NCBI GenBank assembly: GCA_021776475.1
Contig: JAJFFV010000001.1
Coordinates: 156,177-220,176 of the forward strand
Length of the DNA: 64,000 bases
Reading direction: 5' to 3'
From: Parvularculaceae bacterium
GTDB lineage: Bacteria; Pseudomonadota; Alphaproteobacteria; Caulobacterales; Parvularculaceae
Under the pieces are notes generated by a model. The model was not told the origin of the DNA. It was given only the letters and a program-made list of their open reading frames with translations, and searched no databases. The translations under genes and the position numbers were made by a program. Position 1 is the stretch's first letter; every line of letters begins with the position of its first letter. Below are positions 12,055-20,378 of the stretch, in pieces.

Positions 12055-13147
12055 TCCCGGCGATCTTGTTGAACAGCGTGTCATAAGAGTCAACCATATG
12101 ATCGAGGCTGTAGTCACGCTCTGCTTTTTCCCGATTCGCTGCACCTGTGTGCTCCCGCATCACTTTATTATGCACCAGTCTGATAAGCTCAGATCGCAAG
12201 CCGGTTTCATCGGCCACAGGGACGACGAACGGTCGATTTTTATCGGACACCATTGAGGCGACATCACCGACATCGGTCGCGATAATGGGCAGGCCGCAGG
12301 CCATCGCCTCAAGAACACCAAACGGCATCTGTTCGGTTGATGATGTGAGGGCAAAAATGTCCAGTTGATGATAAATTTCAGCAGGGTTGTCGGTGTGCCC
12401 GGTGAATGTGATGTCAGCCTGCAGATCCAGGTTAGCGACCTGCGCTTCGAGGCTTTGTCGATCCGGCCCATCGCCAGCAATGATAAGTCGCGCTTGATCT
12501 TTCAAAGCGCAATCAAAAAAAAGACGGATCAGACGGCTAATGTTTTTTTCTTGGCGCAGCGCACCGACGGAGCCGATGACAACTCGCCTGCCAGGATCTC
12601 GTTCTGAGCGTTTGAAGGCCGCAATATCAACACCGTTCGGGATGAAGCTGACATCACCTTTCGAAAGCCTCCATTTTTTTTCTGTTACAGCCTGCAGTCC
12701 ACGAGATGGCACGACCACATGTCTGTCCCTCAACAACCAACGCCGTGCCAGAACACGCTGCCATTTCTGGCTGTCGGTGGTTTCATCTGGACCAAACCCG
12801 TCTTCAAAGTGAATCTGCGGTACGATTTTTTTGCCAGAAGGAAAAAGACGATTGGCCAGGGCAACTTCGATGGTGCCCCAGTTATAGGTACATAGCAGGT
12901 CAGGATTTGCGCTGCGGATCAGACTTTGAAGGTACCGGATATTGTTAAGAACAAAAAGATGTCGTTTCGTGACAACAACGTCACGCCGCGACCACAGAAC
13001 ATCGGAACCAAAGAGCGCCGTGGCACCGTAGTCACCATCCAGCGCGACAATTTTATGCTCAAGTGCCGGCAGCCGATTTGCCAATAGGGCCAGCCGGCGT
13101 TGCTGGCCGCCGGTCGCAAAAGAATTAAAAACGTGTAGTATCTTCAA
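12029..13147 (-). CDS. glycosyltransferase family 4 (GT-B fold)
   Basis: A 372-residue GT-B glycosyltransferase starting MKILHVFNSFATGGQQRRLA, the typical GT4 N-terminus. SFIPNGVDIAAF is the linker motif, and the C-terminal donor site is seen as PFGVLEAMACGLPIIATDVGD (E-x7-E-like region). It probably adds a sugar to a lipid carrier or exopolysaccharide. The paired AsnB-type gene and the general look resemble exopolysaccharide loci associated with the PEP-CTERM system, but this is inference. It is convergent and overlapping with the asnB-like gene. Confidence 0.88.
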   Translation of the reverse strand: MKILHVFNSFATGGQQRRLALLANRLPALEHKIVALDGDYGATALFGSDVLWSRRDVVVTKRHLFVLNNIRYLQSLIRSANPDLLCTYNWGTIEVALANRLFPSGKKIVPQIHFEDGFGPDETTDSQKWQRVLARRWLLRDRHVVVPSRGLQAVTEKKWRLSKGDVSFIPNGVDIAAFKRSERDPGRRVVIGSVGALRQEKNISRLIRLFFDCALKDQARLIIAGDGPDRQSLEAQVANLDLQADITFTGHTDNPAEIYHQLDIFALTSSTEQMPFGVLEAMACGLPIIATDVGDVASMVSDKNRPFVVPVADETGLRSELIRLVHNKVMREHTGAANREKAERDYSLDHMVDSYDTLFNKIAGITSSPEKR

Positions 13148-13328
13148 TGGTTTAACTCTTGTTCGCCTTGGATAATCGACAAGTTATGTTGGCCCTTTCC
13201 GGTCTGCAGGAAAAAGGCCAAGCCAGCTGTTCGCGTTCCCATCGATATCCCCATGATTCTTGCCGAAACAAGTCCCAATATCCGGTTGACCTTGCAATAC
13301 GACTTGCTTATTAGTCCGCCCTTCATGT

Positions 13329-13404
13329 GGGCCCGTAGCTCAGCTGGTAGAGCAACTGACTTTTAATCAGTAGGTCCTGGGTTCGAAACCCGGCGGGCTC
13401 ACCA
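13329..13404 (+). tRNA. tRNA-Lys (anticodon UUU), island integration target
   Basis: A complete 76-base cloverleaf. The acceptor stem GGGCCCG pairs with CGGGCTC, the anticodon stem ACTGA/TCAGT encloses loop CTTTTAA, the T-arm is GGTTCGAAACC, and CCA is encoded. The last 49 bases are part of the 55-base attL core. The integration keeps the tRNA intact, with the fragment copy at the far end. Confidence 0.97.
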
Positions 13405-13410
13405 TGATTT
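13356..13410 (+). repeat. attL core (55 bp, within tRNA-Lys 3' end)
   Basis: Identical base for base to 35059-35113, starting at CTGACTTTTAATCAG (anticodon arm) and ending 6 bases after the CCA. Identity stops cleanly at 13411 (a versus t at 35114). This is the expected product of tyrosine-recombinase integration into a tRNA gene. Confidence 0.95.
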
Positions 13411-14004
13411 ATGTTTAAAAAACAATTAGTTATACAAAAATCTAGCCCTTCATCTCACCTGGATCGTGTTGTTTGCTACCACATTGCAACCAATGTGAGT
13501 CAATTCACCTGTCACGCACCGGTTCCGTACACCAAATCGCACAATCGCATTTCTAATCCGATTATTCCCGAATGGTTGTCAGGAAAAGATCTGGCCGCTA
13601 GCATCTCTTCTCTCAGCGGGCAGGCTTTTTTAAGAAGTGAGAGGTTACCTCATGTCTGAAAATTTGCCCGTTCAATTGGTTGAGTACGATACTCACGGCA
13701 AACTCCGCCCGCACTGCCCTTCCCACTTACGGCATCGCAGTTTTTGAAGAAGCGGTCCGGCTGATGCCGCACCGACGATACGTGCTGTCGAACAAGGCCC
13801 ACGTGCTGCGCAAACACAATATCGAGAAAGTTTGAATTGTAGTGGATTGCGGTCTGCTCCGGTTGCCCGCCCTCTGCTCCGGCTCAATTATCCGGCAAAG
13901 CAAGGACGGAGACAGACACCCTGCCACTCTTCAAGATCGACCTTGGACGCTCTAATGCACTCTCTTCAAAACCCTGATTTTGAAAATCCTCACTTCAGAG
14001 CATA
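13411..14004. other. 594-base region between attL and the DGR template; coding remnants only
   Basis: No intact gene is seen. A short plus-strand frame at 13653-13748 begins MSENLPVQLVEYDTHGKLRP. A +1-shifted frame continues with a coding-like stretch containing EEAVRLMPHRRYVLSNKAHV and stops near 13835, which suggests a frameshifted remnant of an unknown small gene. The 82-codon frame at 13411-13659 has no recognisable features. Confidence 0.35.
13475..13492 (+). repeat. candidate integrase arm-type site, left
   Basis: GCTACCACATTGCAACCA matches 34937-34954 (GCTACCACATTGCTACCA) at 17 of 18 positions in the same orientation. It lies 65 bases inside attL. In the circular form the two copies would flank the attP core, the layout of arm sites for tyrosine integrases. 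Confidence 0.5.
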
Positions 14005-14126
14005 CTGGCTAGACGAAACCCAATATTGTTGTTCCGGTTCGTCGGCGTGTTCCTGTTGCGGTTGGCGGAGCGGAGGTTCTCTGGCGTGTTGTTCCATGAG
14101 CCACCGCGGATCACGCGGTTCGTGCA
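14005..14126 (-). repeat. DGR template repeat (TR), 122 bp
   Basis: Aligns along its whole length with the end of the lectin-domain gene (15676-15797). Read in the frame of that gene it encodes an Asn-rich series (...[18 protein letters not shown]...) with AAC codons where the variable protein has other residues, the hallmark of DGR templates. The upstream end overlaps the last codons and stop of the reverse transcriptase gene. Both repeats total 122 bases because a 1-base insertion and a 1-base deletion offset each other. Confidence 0.92.
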
Positions 14127-15205
14127 AAAGATCGATCAGGCCCTGCCCTAATGCTCTTCATTGAACGGGCAAGGATCGCGTGCCTTAGCGCACGCGAATT
14201 AGTATGCCGAGCATGAGCTGCCCAGGCGTTGATTTTGACAAGTGCTTCTTCGGTCGAGAGCGTGCCAGCTCTAACAGCAGCAACCATTCCTTTCAGGCGG
14301 CCTTTGAACGCTTTCACATTTTTTTCAGGCAAAGATCGTTTTCCATTTCTATGCAGAACAATACCCAGAAATTCTGATGCTTCCTCAGTAGGTGATATTT
14401 TCGTTTTTCGCTGGTGCAATTGCAATCGGCGCTGACCGATGAAGCTCGCGATATTATCGCGCCAAATCGAGAGCACTTTCGGGTTATCATGAAACAGAGC
14501 GAAGTCGTCTACATACCGAAGATAAGGTGCAGCTAAAACTTCACTCGCGTAATGATCTAACGGATCGAGGTATAAATTTGCGCTGAACTGACTCATTAAG
14601 TTACCTATCGGCAAGCCTCTCGTTCTCTCCAACGGAGTTAATAAATCATCACCTTGAAAATGCCTATCAACTGGTTCTTGCGGGTTCGAGCCGTCAACTA
14701 TGACATCCATTAACTCTAGCGTTCTCTGGCAGGAAATGCGTCGGCGAAAGTCACACTTCAATACTTCATGATCGATGGCGGGAAAATATCGAAAAACATC
14801 GCACCGCAAAACATAACGATACCTATTCCGGTAGCGCTCATAGGTCTTTATTGCCCTATGTGTGCCTTTACCAATTCGATTGGCGAAAGAATTATCGATA
14901 AACCCAGCTTCAAACAGCGGCCCGATAACTTCCACTAGCGCATTTTGCACGACGCGATCCCGAAAAGGGGCCGCCGAAACTATTCTTTTCTTCGGACGCT
15001 TCAACTCAATTTCCAGATACCGGCCCGTCCGATATGTGCCGCTTTCGAGTTCTATTTCCAGTTTGAGCAGTTCTCTTTCCAAAGAAAACTGAAACGCAGC
15101 AGCTCCCGCTTTGTTACGCTTGCCTCGAATGGCACGCTTTGAAGCTCGGTACAGAGCATCAAACGTTGCCACCTGTTGAAACAGCTTGTCGTGACGTTTT
15201 GGCAT
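14111..15205 (-). CDS. DGR reverse transcriptase
   Basis: A 364-residue RNA-directed DNA polymerase that copies the TR RNA with adenine-specific errors. Palm motifs in order: Asp136 in RCDVFRYF (motif A), the DGR-type signature [10 protein letters not shown] at 197-206 (retroviral and group II enzymes have SP where DGRs have SQ), and YVDD at 231-234 with both catalytic Asp. The start is placed at ATG 15205 ([12 protein letters not shown]), overlapping avd by 47 bases. The frame is open 62 codons upstream, but that part lies inside avd. The gene ends inside the TR. All key residues are intact. Confidence 0.95.
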   Translation of the reverse strand: MPKRHDKLFQQVATFDALYRASKRAIRGKRNKAGAAAFQFSLERELLKLEIELESGTYRTGRYLEIELKRPKKRIVSAAPFRDRVVQNALVEVIGPLFEAGFIDNSFANRIGKGTHRAIKTYERYRNRYRYVLRCDVFRYFPAIDHEVLKCDFRRRISCQRTLELMDVIVDGSNPQEPVDRHFQGDDLLTPLERTRGLPIGNLMSQFSANLYLDPLDHYASEVLAAPYLRYVDDFALFHDNPKVLSIWRDNIASFIGQRRLQLHQRKTKISPTEEASEFLGIVLHRNGKRSLPEKNVKAFKGRLKGMVAAVRAGTLSTEEALVKINAWAAHARHTNSRALRHAILARSMKSIRAGPDRSFARTA

Positions 15206-15563
15206 GTTGTGCTTTTTGCCACCCCCCGATGCTGCGTCCAATCTCGTCAATTTGTCGAGCTGCATACTGATACGAATCACCATTGATGAGTCGCGTTTCG
15301 ACTGCAAGCCGAAACAAAAATCTGCTCTTTTCCAATTTGATTTGAGCTTGATACAAGAGGGAGCCTCGGTCCTTCTTGTATGTCGCCTCAACGACGATCA
15401 TCAAGACATCAATAATCGTCGCATGAAGTCGGTCACCGACAGTAAATTTGTGAGCCCTTGGAAATTTTTCGACCTTGGCCGTTACCCAAACCAAAAACTG
15501 AAAGCACAATTCGGCAATCGGCTTTCCTGGATTTTTGATGGTATTTGGCGCAGAACGATTCAC
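15159..15563 (-). CDS. avd: DGR accessory protein Avd (four-helix bundle)
   Basis: A 134-residue basic helical protein of the Avd / S23-like four-helix family, needed with the reverse transcriptase for TR-primed cDNA synthesis in studied DGRs. Recognisable positions are VEKFPRAHKFTVGDRL, the middle helix ATIIDVLMIVVEA, RFLFRLAVETRL and the terminal EIGRSIGGWQ, which is highly typical. It starts at GTG 15563 with an AAGAAG ribosome site. It sits between the target gene and the reverse transcriptase, the classic DGR order. Confidence 0.92.
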   Translation of the reverse strand: MNRSAPNTIKNPGKPIAELCFQFLVWVTAKVEKFPRAHKFTVGDRLHATIIDVLMIVVEATYKKDRGSLLYQAQIKLEKSRFLFRLAVETRLINGDSYQYAARQIDEIGRSIGGWQKAQHAKTSRQAVSTGGNV

Positions 15564-15665
15564 AAATGCTTCTTTATGTTGTATAAAGATTAAGTATTGA
15601 TTCGTTATTTACGATTGCAACAGAGCAGGAGTTGAAACAGGTAAACATGTAAATAGGATAACAGG

Positions 15666-17876
15666 TTAAAGTGTCCTGGCGAGACGGAACCCAACCGTGT
15701 AACCCGGTTCGTCGGCGAGAACCCGGTTGCGGTTGGCGGAACGGAGGCCCTCTGGCGTGTTGAGCCATGAGCCGCCGCGGATCACGCGGCCCGTACATTT
15801 GCCGCCAAGATAGGCCGCGCCATTTGCATTTTGTCCGCTTAAGGAACTACGATAGCAATCCTCTACCCATTCATAGACATTGCCGTGCATGTCATAGAGT
15901 CCAAAGGGGTTGTCCAGGAACTGACCAACAGGGGCCGTATTCACCCACTGGTCACGACCGCTCGCCAAGCCGGTACAACATTCATCCTTACCGTAGTTGG
16001 CAAACCCGTGGCTGGCAGATGAGCCCCAGGGATACGCCGATGTCGTGCCACCCCTCGCAGCATATTCCCACTCGGCTTCGGTTGGCCGACGATAGCCACT
16101 GCGCGAATTGGTATTGACGTAGGAAGCGAATACACCCGCGTCTGCCCAGTCAACTTCGATCACTGGGCGACGCCCCTTCCCGTAGCTGTTATCCCCGCCT
16201 GCAGCTGTGACCGGACCCTGATTGCAATAGCCTGCACTGACACAGGCATCCCATTCATCCCAGGTGGTTTCAAATCGAGCGATCGCGAAGCGACGAATAG
16301 AGACCCTTTGCTGAGGACCTTCGTCTGTCTGTCGCGTCGGTTCTGAGCTCGGGCTTCCCATGGTGAAGTTGCCGTTGGGGATCACCACCATGTCAGGACA
16401 TTTTGCACATTCCCTGAACAAGGCGAAGTCAGGCAAAGTTGCAGGATCGACCGAGATGATTGGCGCCCGGGTAGACGGCGGCGTCGAGCGGGCATCCACA
16501 TAAGATGGTTGTGCAGGTTGCTTTTCAGTTCGCAACAATCGTCCCGATACAAAGCCAACACTGCCGTCGGCCATTGCGATACGATACCAGTCCCTGCCAA
16601 CAACCTCACCAGTCAGCGTGACTTCATCTCCGCCACCCAATTGAATGATAATTTCATACTCAGTGCTCGGTCCTAGACGAACATTTGCAGGTCCAGTGGT
16701 ATACCGCGTACCAGTTTGTTCAAGCACTTCAAATGCCGGCTGGCTTACGACCGGATCGTTTCCGCCCGGTGCTTCATCCGTCAGTAAGCTCGCAAAGACG
16801 TAGCCGATTTCGCCTCCCGGCCCGACGATCTGATACCATTCACGGCCATCCTGTCCCCTTTTGATACGGCCGGTGACGATGACCTTTTCCCCCGCTTCCA
16901 GCGTACCAAGAACACCTGAGCTGGCACTATCTGATCTGTAGACCGCAATTTCCCGCACGTCTTGTGCGTACATGATCTTATTCAGAACTTCATCAATTCG
17001 AGTAGCTCCGCCACCGCCTACAGAATTTTCCACCAAAGGTGTTTCAAAGGCTTTGTTCAGCCTTAATAGTGGACTTGCTTCCAGAAGCTTCACCATGCGC
17101 TTGGCGGAGTTATACTTGCCGGGGCCAGTGCTGCCCGGGCCAGCATAATGTAGCCCGACGACGCCGCGACCAAACTCAGTAAAAATCGGCGCGCCGGAAC
17201 TGCCCGGCAATGTATCGCACGAGTGAAAGATTTTGTCACTTGAAGGTTGGAAATTTCCTGCAACACGGCATCCCGTTCTCGAAACATATTTTGGATACCC
17301 TGCCGGATGATGAAACATCGTCAGCGAGGTTCCTGCCGACGGGTCTTCATCAAGTATCTTGATCGTGCCGTACTGTTCTGATGGATTACCGAGAACCCTC
17401 AAAATGGCGTAATCCAGATCCTTGTTTGCTTCCACAGGATCACTCTTGACACTGTACCGGCGTACCGTGTTCTGGTTGGCTTCGTCGTAGTAGCCCATGA
17501 CTAGCTCGACGTCCCTGGCCTTTCCCGCATCGCCGGTGCCCGGTACGCAATGATAGTTTGTAAGGATCAGGTCTGACGAAATAATCGAGGCCGTGCAGGT
17601 GCCCATTCCACGGATGCCAATTAAGTTCCTGTAGAGAATATCAAGCCGGCCAATGGGTTCGCTTAGCTTCCTAAGAGCAGATTGAGCGTTATAGATAAGC
17701 AATGGTTCGAATTTGGCACGGTTACCGAGAATTGCTTCATATTGTTCGCTCGTCTGCGTGCCCTGTTTAAACTCAAGGTCATTATTGCCGAACTGGTCGG
17801 CATCGAACATGAGATCCTGAGCGGCAGCGGACGCTACACCAAGAAATATGCTCACTATACAAATGAAAATTTTCAT
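15666..17876 (-). CDS. DGR target: secreted trypsin-like protease with SH3-like domains and variable FGE/C-type-lectin domain
   Basis: About 736 residues (ATG 17876; a TTG three codons upstream is possible). A signal peptide MKIFICIVSIFLGVASAAA is followed by a chymotrypsin-like protease with an apparent triad His109 (TNYHC), Asp155 (LDYAIL) and Ser227 (PGSSGAP). Two SH3-like domains follow, at about 305-365 and 388-450 (VRLGPSTEYEIIIQL, RDWYRIAMADGSVGFV). The last 250 residues are a formylglycine-generating-enzyme/sulfatase-modifying domain with the C-type-lectin fold ([48 protein letters not shown]). Codons 694-734 are the VR. I infer a secreted or surface protein whose binding face is diversified while the protease stays fixed. 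Confidence 0.93.
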   Translation of the reverse strand: MKIFICIVSIFLGVASAAAQDLMFDADQFGNNDLEFKQGTQTSEQYEAILGNRAKFEPLLIYNAQSALRKLSEPIGRLDILYRNLIGIRGMGTCTASIISSDLILTNYHCVPGTGDAGKARDVELVMGYYDEANQNTVRRYSVKSDPVEANKDLDYAILRVLGNPSEQYGTIKILDEDPSAGTSLTMFHHPAGYPKYVSRTGCRVAGNFQPSSDKIFHSCDTLPGSSGAPIFTEFGRGVVGLHYAGPGSTGPGKYNSAKRMVKLLEASPLLRLNKAFETPLVENSVGGGGATRIDEVLNKIMYAQDVREIAVYRSDSASSGVLGTLEAGEKVIVTGRIKRGQDGREWYQIVGPGGEIGYVFASLLTDEAPGGNDPVVSQPAFEVLEQTGTRYTTGPANVRLGPSTEYEIIIQLGGGDEVTLTGEVVGRDWYRIAMADGSVGFVSGRLLRTEKQPAQPSYVDARSTPPSTRAPIISVDPATLPDFALFRECAKCPDMVVIPNGNFTMGSPSSEPTRQTDEGPQQRVSIRRFAIARFETTWDEWDACVSAGYCNQGPVTAAGGDNSYGKGRRPVIEVDWADAGVFASYVNTNSRSGYRRPTEAEWEYAARGGTTSAYPWGSSASHGFANYGKDECCTGLASGRDQWVNTAPVGQFLDNPFGLYDMHGNVYEWVEDCYRSSLSGQNANGAAYLGGKCTGRVIRGGSWLNTPEGLRSANRNRVLADEPGYTVGFRLARTL
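15676..15797 (-). repeat. DGR variable repeat (VR), last 41 codons of the target gene
   Basis: Matches TR 14005-14126. By eye I count about 16 substitutions at template adenines (N-to-G, N-to-L and N-to-G codon changes among them), about 8 at other bases, and a +1/-1 indel pair around a shared 14-base block CGCCGACGAACCGG. The 3' end (GGG TTC CGT CTC GCC) differs slightly from TR, in the place where initiation-of-mutagenic-homing sequences differ in known DGRs. Confidence 0.9.
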
Positions 17877-17936
17877 ACTCTCCAATTTTCCAACCCCAGG
17901 GGCAACTTAAGTGACACTTTTAATTACAATGACGAT

Positions 17937-19529
17937 TTACTGCAGTTCGCGCACCGTATCACAACTGATTTGATCGCCGCCGTTACAGGCCTTGCGATAA
18001 TAGCGTAGAGCTTGGGTCTTGTTTCGGGTGACACCCTTACCATACTCGTACAACCTACCTAGATTATAGCAGCCGATGGCACTGCCACCATCGCACGCCA
18101 TTCGATAATAACGCGCTGCCTCAGCGTAGTTTCTTGTGACGCCCTGGCCATTGTCATAACGAACACCAAGATCGGCGCATCCCTCCACATACCCGGCATC
18201 GCAGGCGTTGCGGAACAGGCGCACAGCCTCAGCATAATTTTTGGTTACGCCAGTTCCTTCTGCATATAGAGAGCCAAGATTGGCACACCCTTTTGCATCG
18301 CCACTATCGCACGCCTTGCGATAATAACGCGCTGCCTCAGCGTAGTTTTGTGAAACACCCCGACCATTGTCATACAGAATCCCTAGATTTGCACAGCCGA
18401 TGGCACTGCCACCGTCGCACGCCTTGCGATAATAACGCGCTGCCTCAGCGTAGTTTCTCGTGACACCCTGGCCATTCTCATAGCGAAAACCAAGATTGGT
18501 ACAGCTCCATGCTTCGCCGCCATCGCATCCCCTGCGAAAATACGGCACGGCCTGAACATAGCTTTGCGATACACCCTCTCCCGTTGCGTACTTGTATCCC
18601 AACACAGCGCAATCATAGGCGCTTCCTCCATCACAGGCGTTGCGAAGTTTGGCGCTTTCCGAAAGCTCGGCCTGGCTGCTCTCTGGCACCAACGGCTGAC
18701 TGAAGTTTTGGTTGATCCGCAATCCCGGACTAGCGGCCAACAGGCGCACCATTCGTTTGGCTGAGTTATATTGACCAGGGCCGAGGCTGCCAGGTCCGGC
18801 GTAGTGAAGACCGAGAACGCCGCGGCCAAATTCGGCAAAAACCGGTGCGCCGGAAGAGCCAGGCAATGTATCGCAGGAATGGAGTATTTTGTCTGTGTTC
18901 GCCTTGTAATTTCCTGCCACCCGGCAGCCCGAACGGGTCACGTGTTTTGGATAGCCCGCCGGATGATGAAACATGAGCAATGATGCCCCAGGTTTCGGGT
19001 CCTCATTGAGGATTTTGATTGTACCAAACCGGGCCGCAGGATTTTCAGAAACGCGCAGCAGCGCATAGTCAAGGGTGCGGTTTGCTTCAACCGGCACTGG
19101 GCTTACTGTGTAGCGGCGCACGGTGCTGGTATCGGCCTGATCATAATAACCCATGACCAGCTGCGCAGCTGTTACCGGGCCAAGATTTCCAAGGCCCGGC
19201 ACGCAGTGATAATTGGTCAGTATGAGGCTCGATGAAACAACCGAGGCTGTGCAGGTTTCCATTCCACGTGAACCATGTCGCACATCCAACCGGCCAATGG
19301 CTTCGCTTAGTCGTCTGAGAGCGGAATCAGCTGAATAGGTTATGAGAGGCTCGAACTTGGCAGTGTTTCCGAGAATAGCTTCATATTGATCACCGGAACT
19401 CGATTGCCGGAACTCAAGGTTTATGTTGCCAAACTGGTCAGCATCAAAAAGCAGGTTTTGCGCATTTGCCTCGGCGGACAACACCAATGCTGCGATCATC
19501 GAAAAACAGAATACGGACAATCTAATCAT
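17937..19529 (-). CDS. secreted trypsin-like protease with Sel1 repeats (paralogue of the DGR target)
   Basis: About 530 residues with signal peptide MIRLSVFCFSMIAALVLSAEANA. The protease domain is closely similar to that of the DGR target, with His108, Asp154 and Ser226 in the same contexts (TNYHC, LDYALL, PGSSGAP). The C-terminal half is six Sel1-type repeats of 36 residues plus a partial one, of the pattern CxNLGxxYxxGxGVxxNYAEAxRYYRKACDGG. It lacks a lectin domain and any VR. The ATG overlaps the stop of the DUF1353 gene, so the two are translationally coupled. The 51-base gap to the DGR target suggests one operon. Confidence 0.9.
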   Translation of the reverse strand: MIRLSVFCFSMIAALVLSAEANAQNLLFDADQFGNINLEFRQSSSGDQYEAILGNTAKFEPLITYSADSALRRLSEAIGRLDVRHGSRGMETCTASVVSSSLILTNYHCVPGLGNLGPVTAAQLVMGYYDQADTSTVRRYTVSPVPVEANRTLDYALLRVSENPAARFGTIKILNEDPKPGASLLMFHHPAGYPKHVTRSGCRVAGNYKANTDKILHSCDTLPGSSGAPVFAEFGRGVLGLHYAGPGSLGPGQYNSAKRMVRLLAASPGLRINQNFSQPLVPESSQAELSESAKLRNACDGGSAYDCAVLGYKYATGEGVSQSYVQAVPYFRRGCDGGEAWSCTNLGFRYENGQGVTRNYAEAARYYRKACDGGSAIGCANLGILYDNGRGVSQNYAEAARYYRKACDSGDAKGCANLGSLYAEGTGVTKNYAEAVRLFRNACDAGYVEGCADLGVRYDNGQGVTRNYAEAARYYRMACDGGSAIGCYNLGRLYEYGKGVTRNKTQALRYYRKACNGGDQISCDTVRELQ

Positions 19530-20181
19530 CACTGAAGGTCCCATATGATATATATGTCTGCCGCAATTCAAAATACTGCGTCTCAAACTCATCACACGGA
19601 ATTTCAGCGACATGGGCGTCAGCCGGTTTTTCGAATGGCGGCTCCACGGGCTTTAGCGTCAGTGGGTCGAAAAACGTCCATTCCTGATCCGCGCCATAGG
19701 CTTCATTGCCGCCCATCCTGACGGACTGGTACATCGTGCGGCGGGGTAGAAATCCGACACCCTGTTCCTGCATCGCGAAACGGAAAATCTGGTCGGCTTC
19801 AAGGCGCTTGCCCTCTTCCCCGACAGCATAAAGCCAGTCATGGATCACGGCTGCTTCTGCATGATCGCCGAAGGGATTGATGAGCCCCTGAACCGCCTCC
19901 GGGATCGAGGCAAAATCTGTCAGATAACCACGCGGCACACGATAGACCTTGCCGGTCGGTGGGTAACAATAGAGCCAGTCATCGGACAGGATGGAAACGC
20001 GGCGACTTTGCTTGCGCGGGTCACGCAGCAGGACAAGAGGCATCGACAATTGCGCCTGCTCAACAACGAAATCGTCAACGGTGTCGACAGGTGCGACATC
20101 GCTAGTGCCGAGAACGTCAAACTTGACAGCGGCAAAGGCTAACGCCGCAACAATCACCAAGAAAAGCAGTAAAACCCGCAC
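19522..20181 (-). CDS. DUF1353-domain protein with N-terminal membrane anchor
   Basis: About 219 residues. The start is chosen at GTG 20181, preceded by GAGGGGG; the frame opens 10 codons earlier. A hydrophobic segment VRVLLLFLVIVAALAFAAV near the N-terminus is an anchor or signal. The DUF1353 core shows VPRGYLTDFASIP and AAVIHDWLYAVG, whose His-Asp is well conserved. The family is common in phages and islands, and its molecular role is not settled. It is the first gene of the apparent operon leading into the DGR. Confidence 0.85.
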   Translation of the reverse strand: MRVLLLFLVIVAALAFAAVKFDVLGTSDVAPVDTVDDFVVEQAQLSMPLVLLRDPRKQSRRVSILSDDWLYCYPPTGKVYRVPRGYLTDFASIPEAVQGLINPFGDHAEAAVIHDWLYAVGEEGKRLEADQIFRFAMQEQGVGFLPRRTMYQSVRMGGNEAYGADQEWTFFDPLTLKPVEPPFEKPADAHVAEIPCDEFETQYFELRQTYISYGTFSDD

Positions 20182-20378
20182 CAGTGCCCCCTCTGAACTG
20201 TCCCTGCACAATAATGTACAGGCGGGAGGCTATTTTGCAAGTTGGACAAGAAACCGGCCAAATCCTGGTCGATCTGTACCATAGTCATGAATCGAAGGAG
20301 TCCTGCCAATGAGCCCAAACTTGTTACGGCCTCAATAAGATAGCCGCGCTTAGCCATAGGTTGTTTTTGTTGCTGTCT

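Noticed and set aside
10165..13147. Exosortase/PEP-CTERM locus
   Set aside because: The amidotransferase and glycosyltransferase fit such loci, but no exosortase, PEP-CTERM protein or chain-length genes are in the window.
13144..13326. 60-codon frame overlapping the glycosyltransferase start
   Set aside because: No ribosome site or protein-like pattern, and it abuts the tRNA-Lys promoter region.
13411..13659. 82-codon plus-strand frame just inside attL
   Set aside because: Starts at the att junction with no ribosome site and overlaps the candidate arm site; not protein-like.
18050..18620. Regularly spaced near-identical 108-base repeats, CRISPR-like at first sight
   Set aside because: The period is 36 codons in frame and encodes Sel1 repeats; there are no variable spacers.
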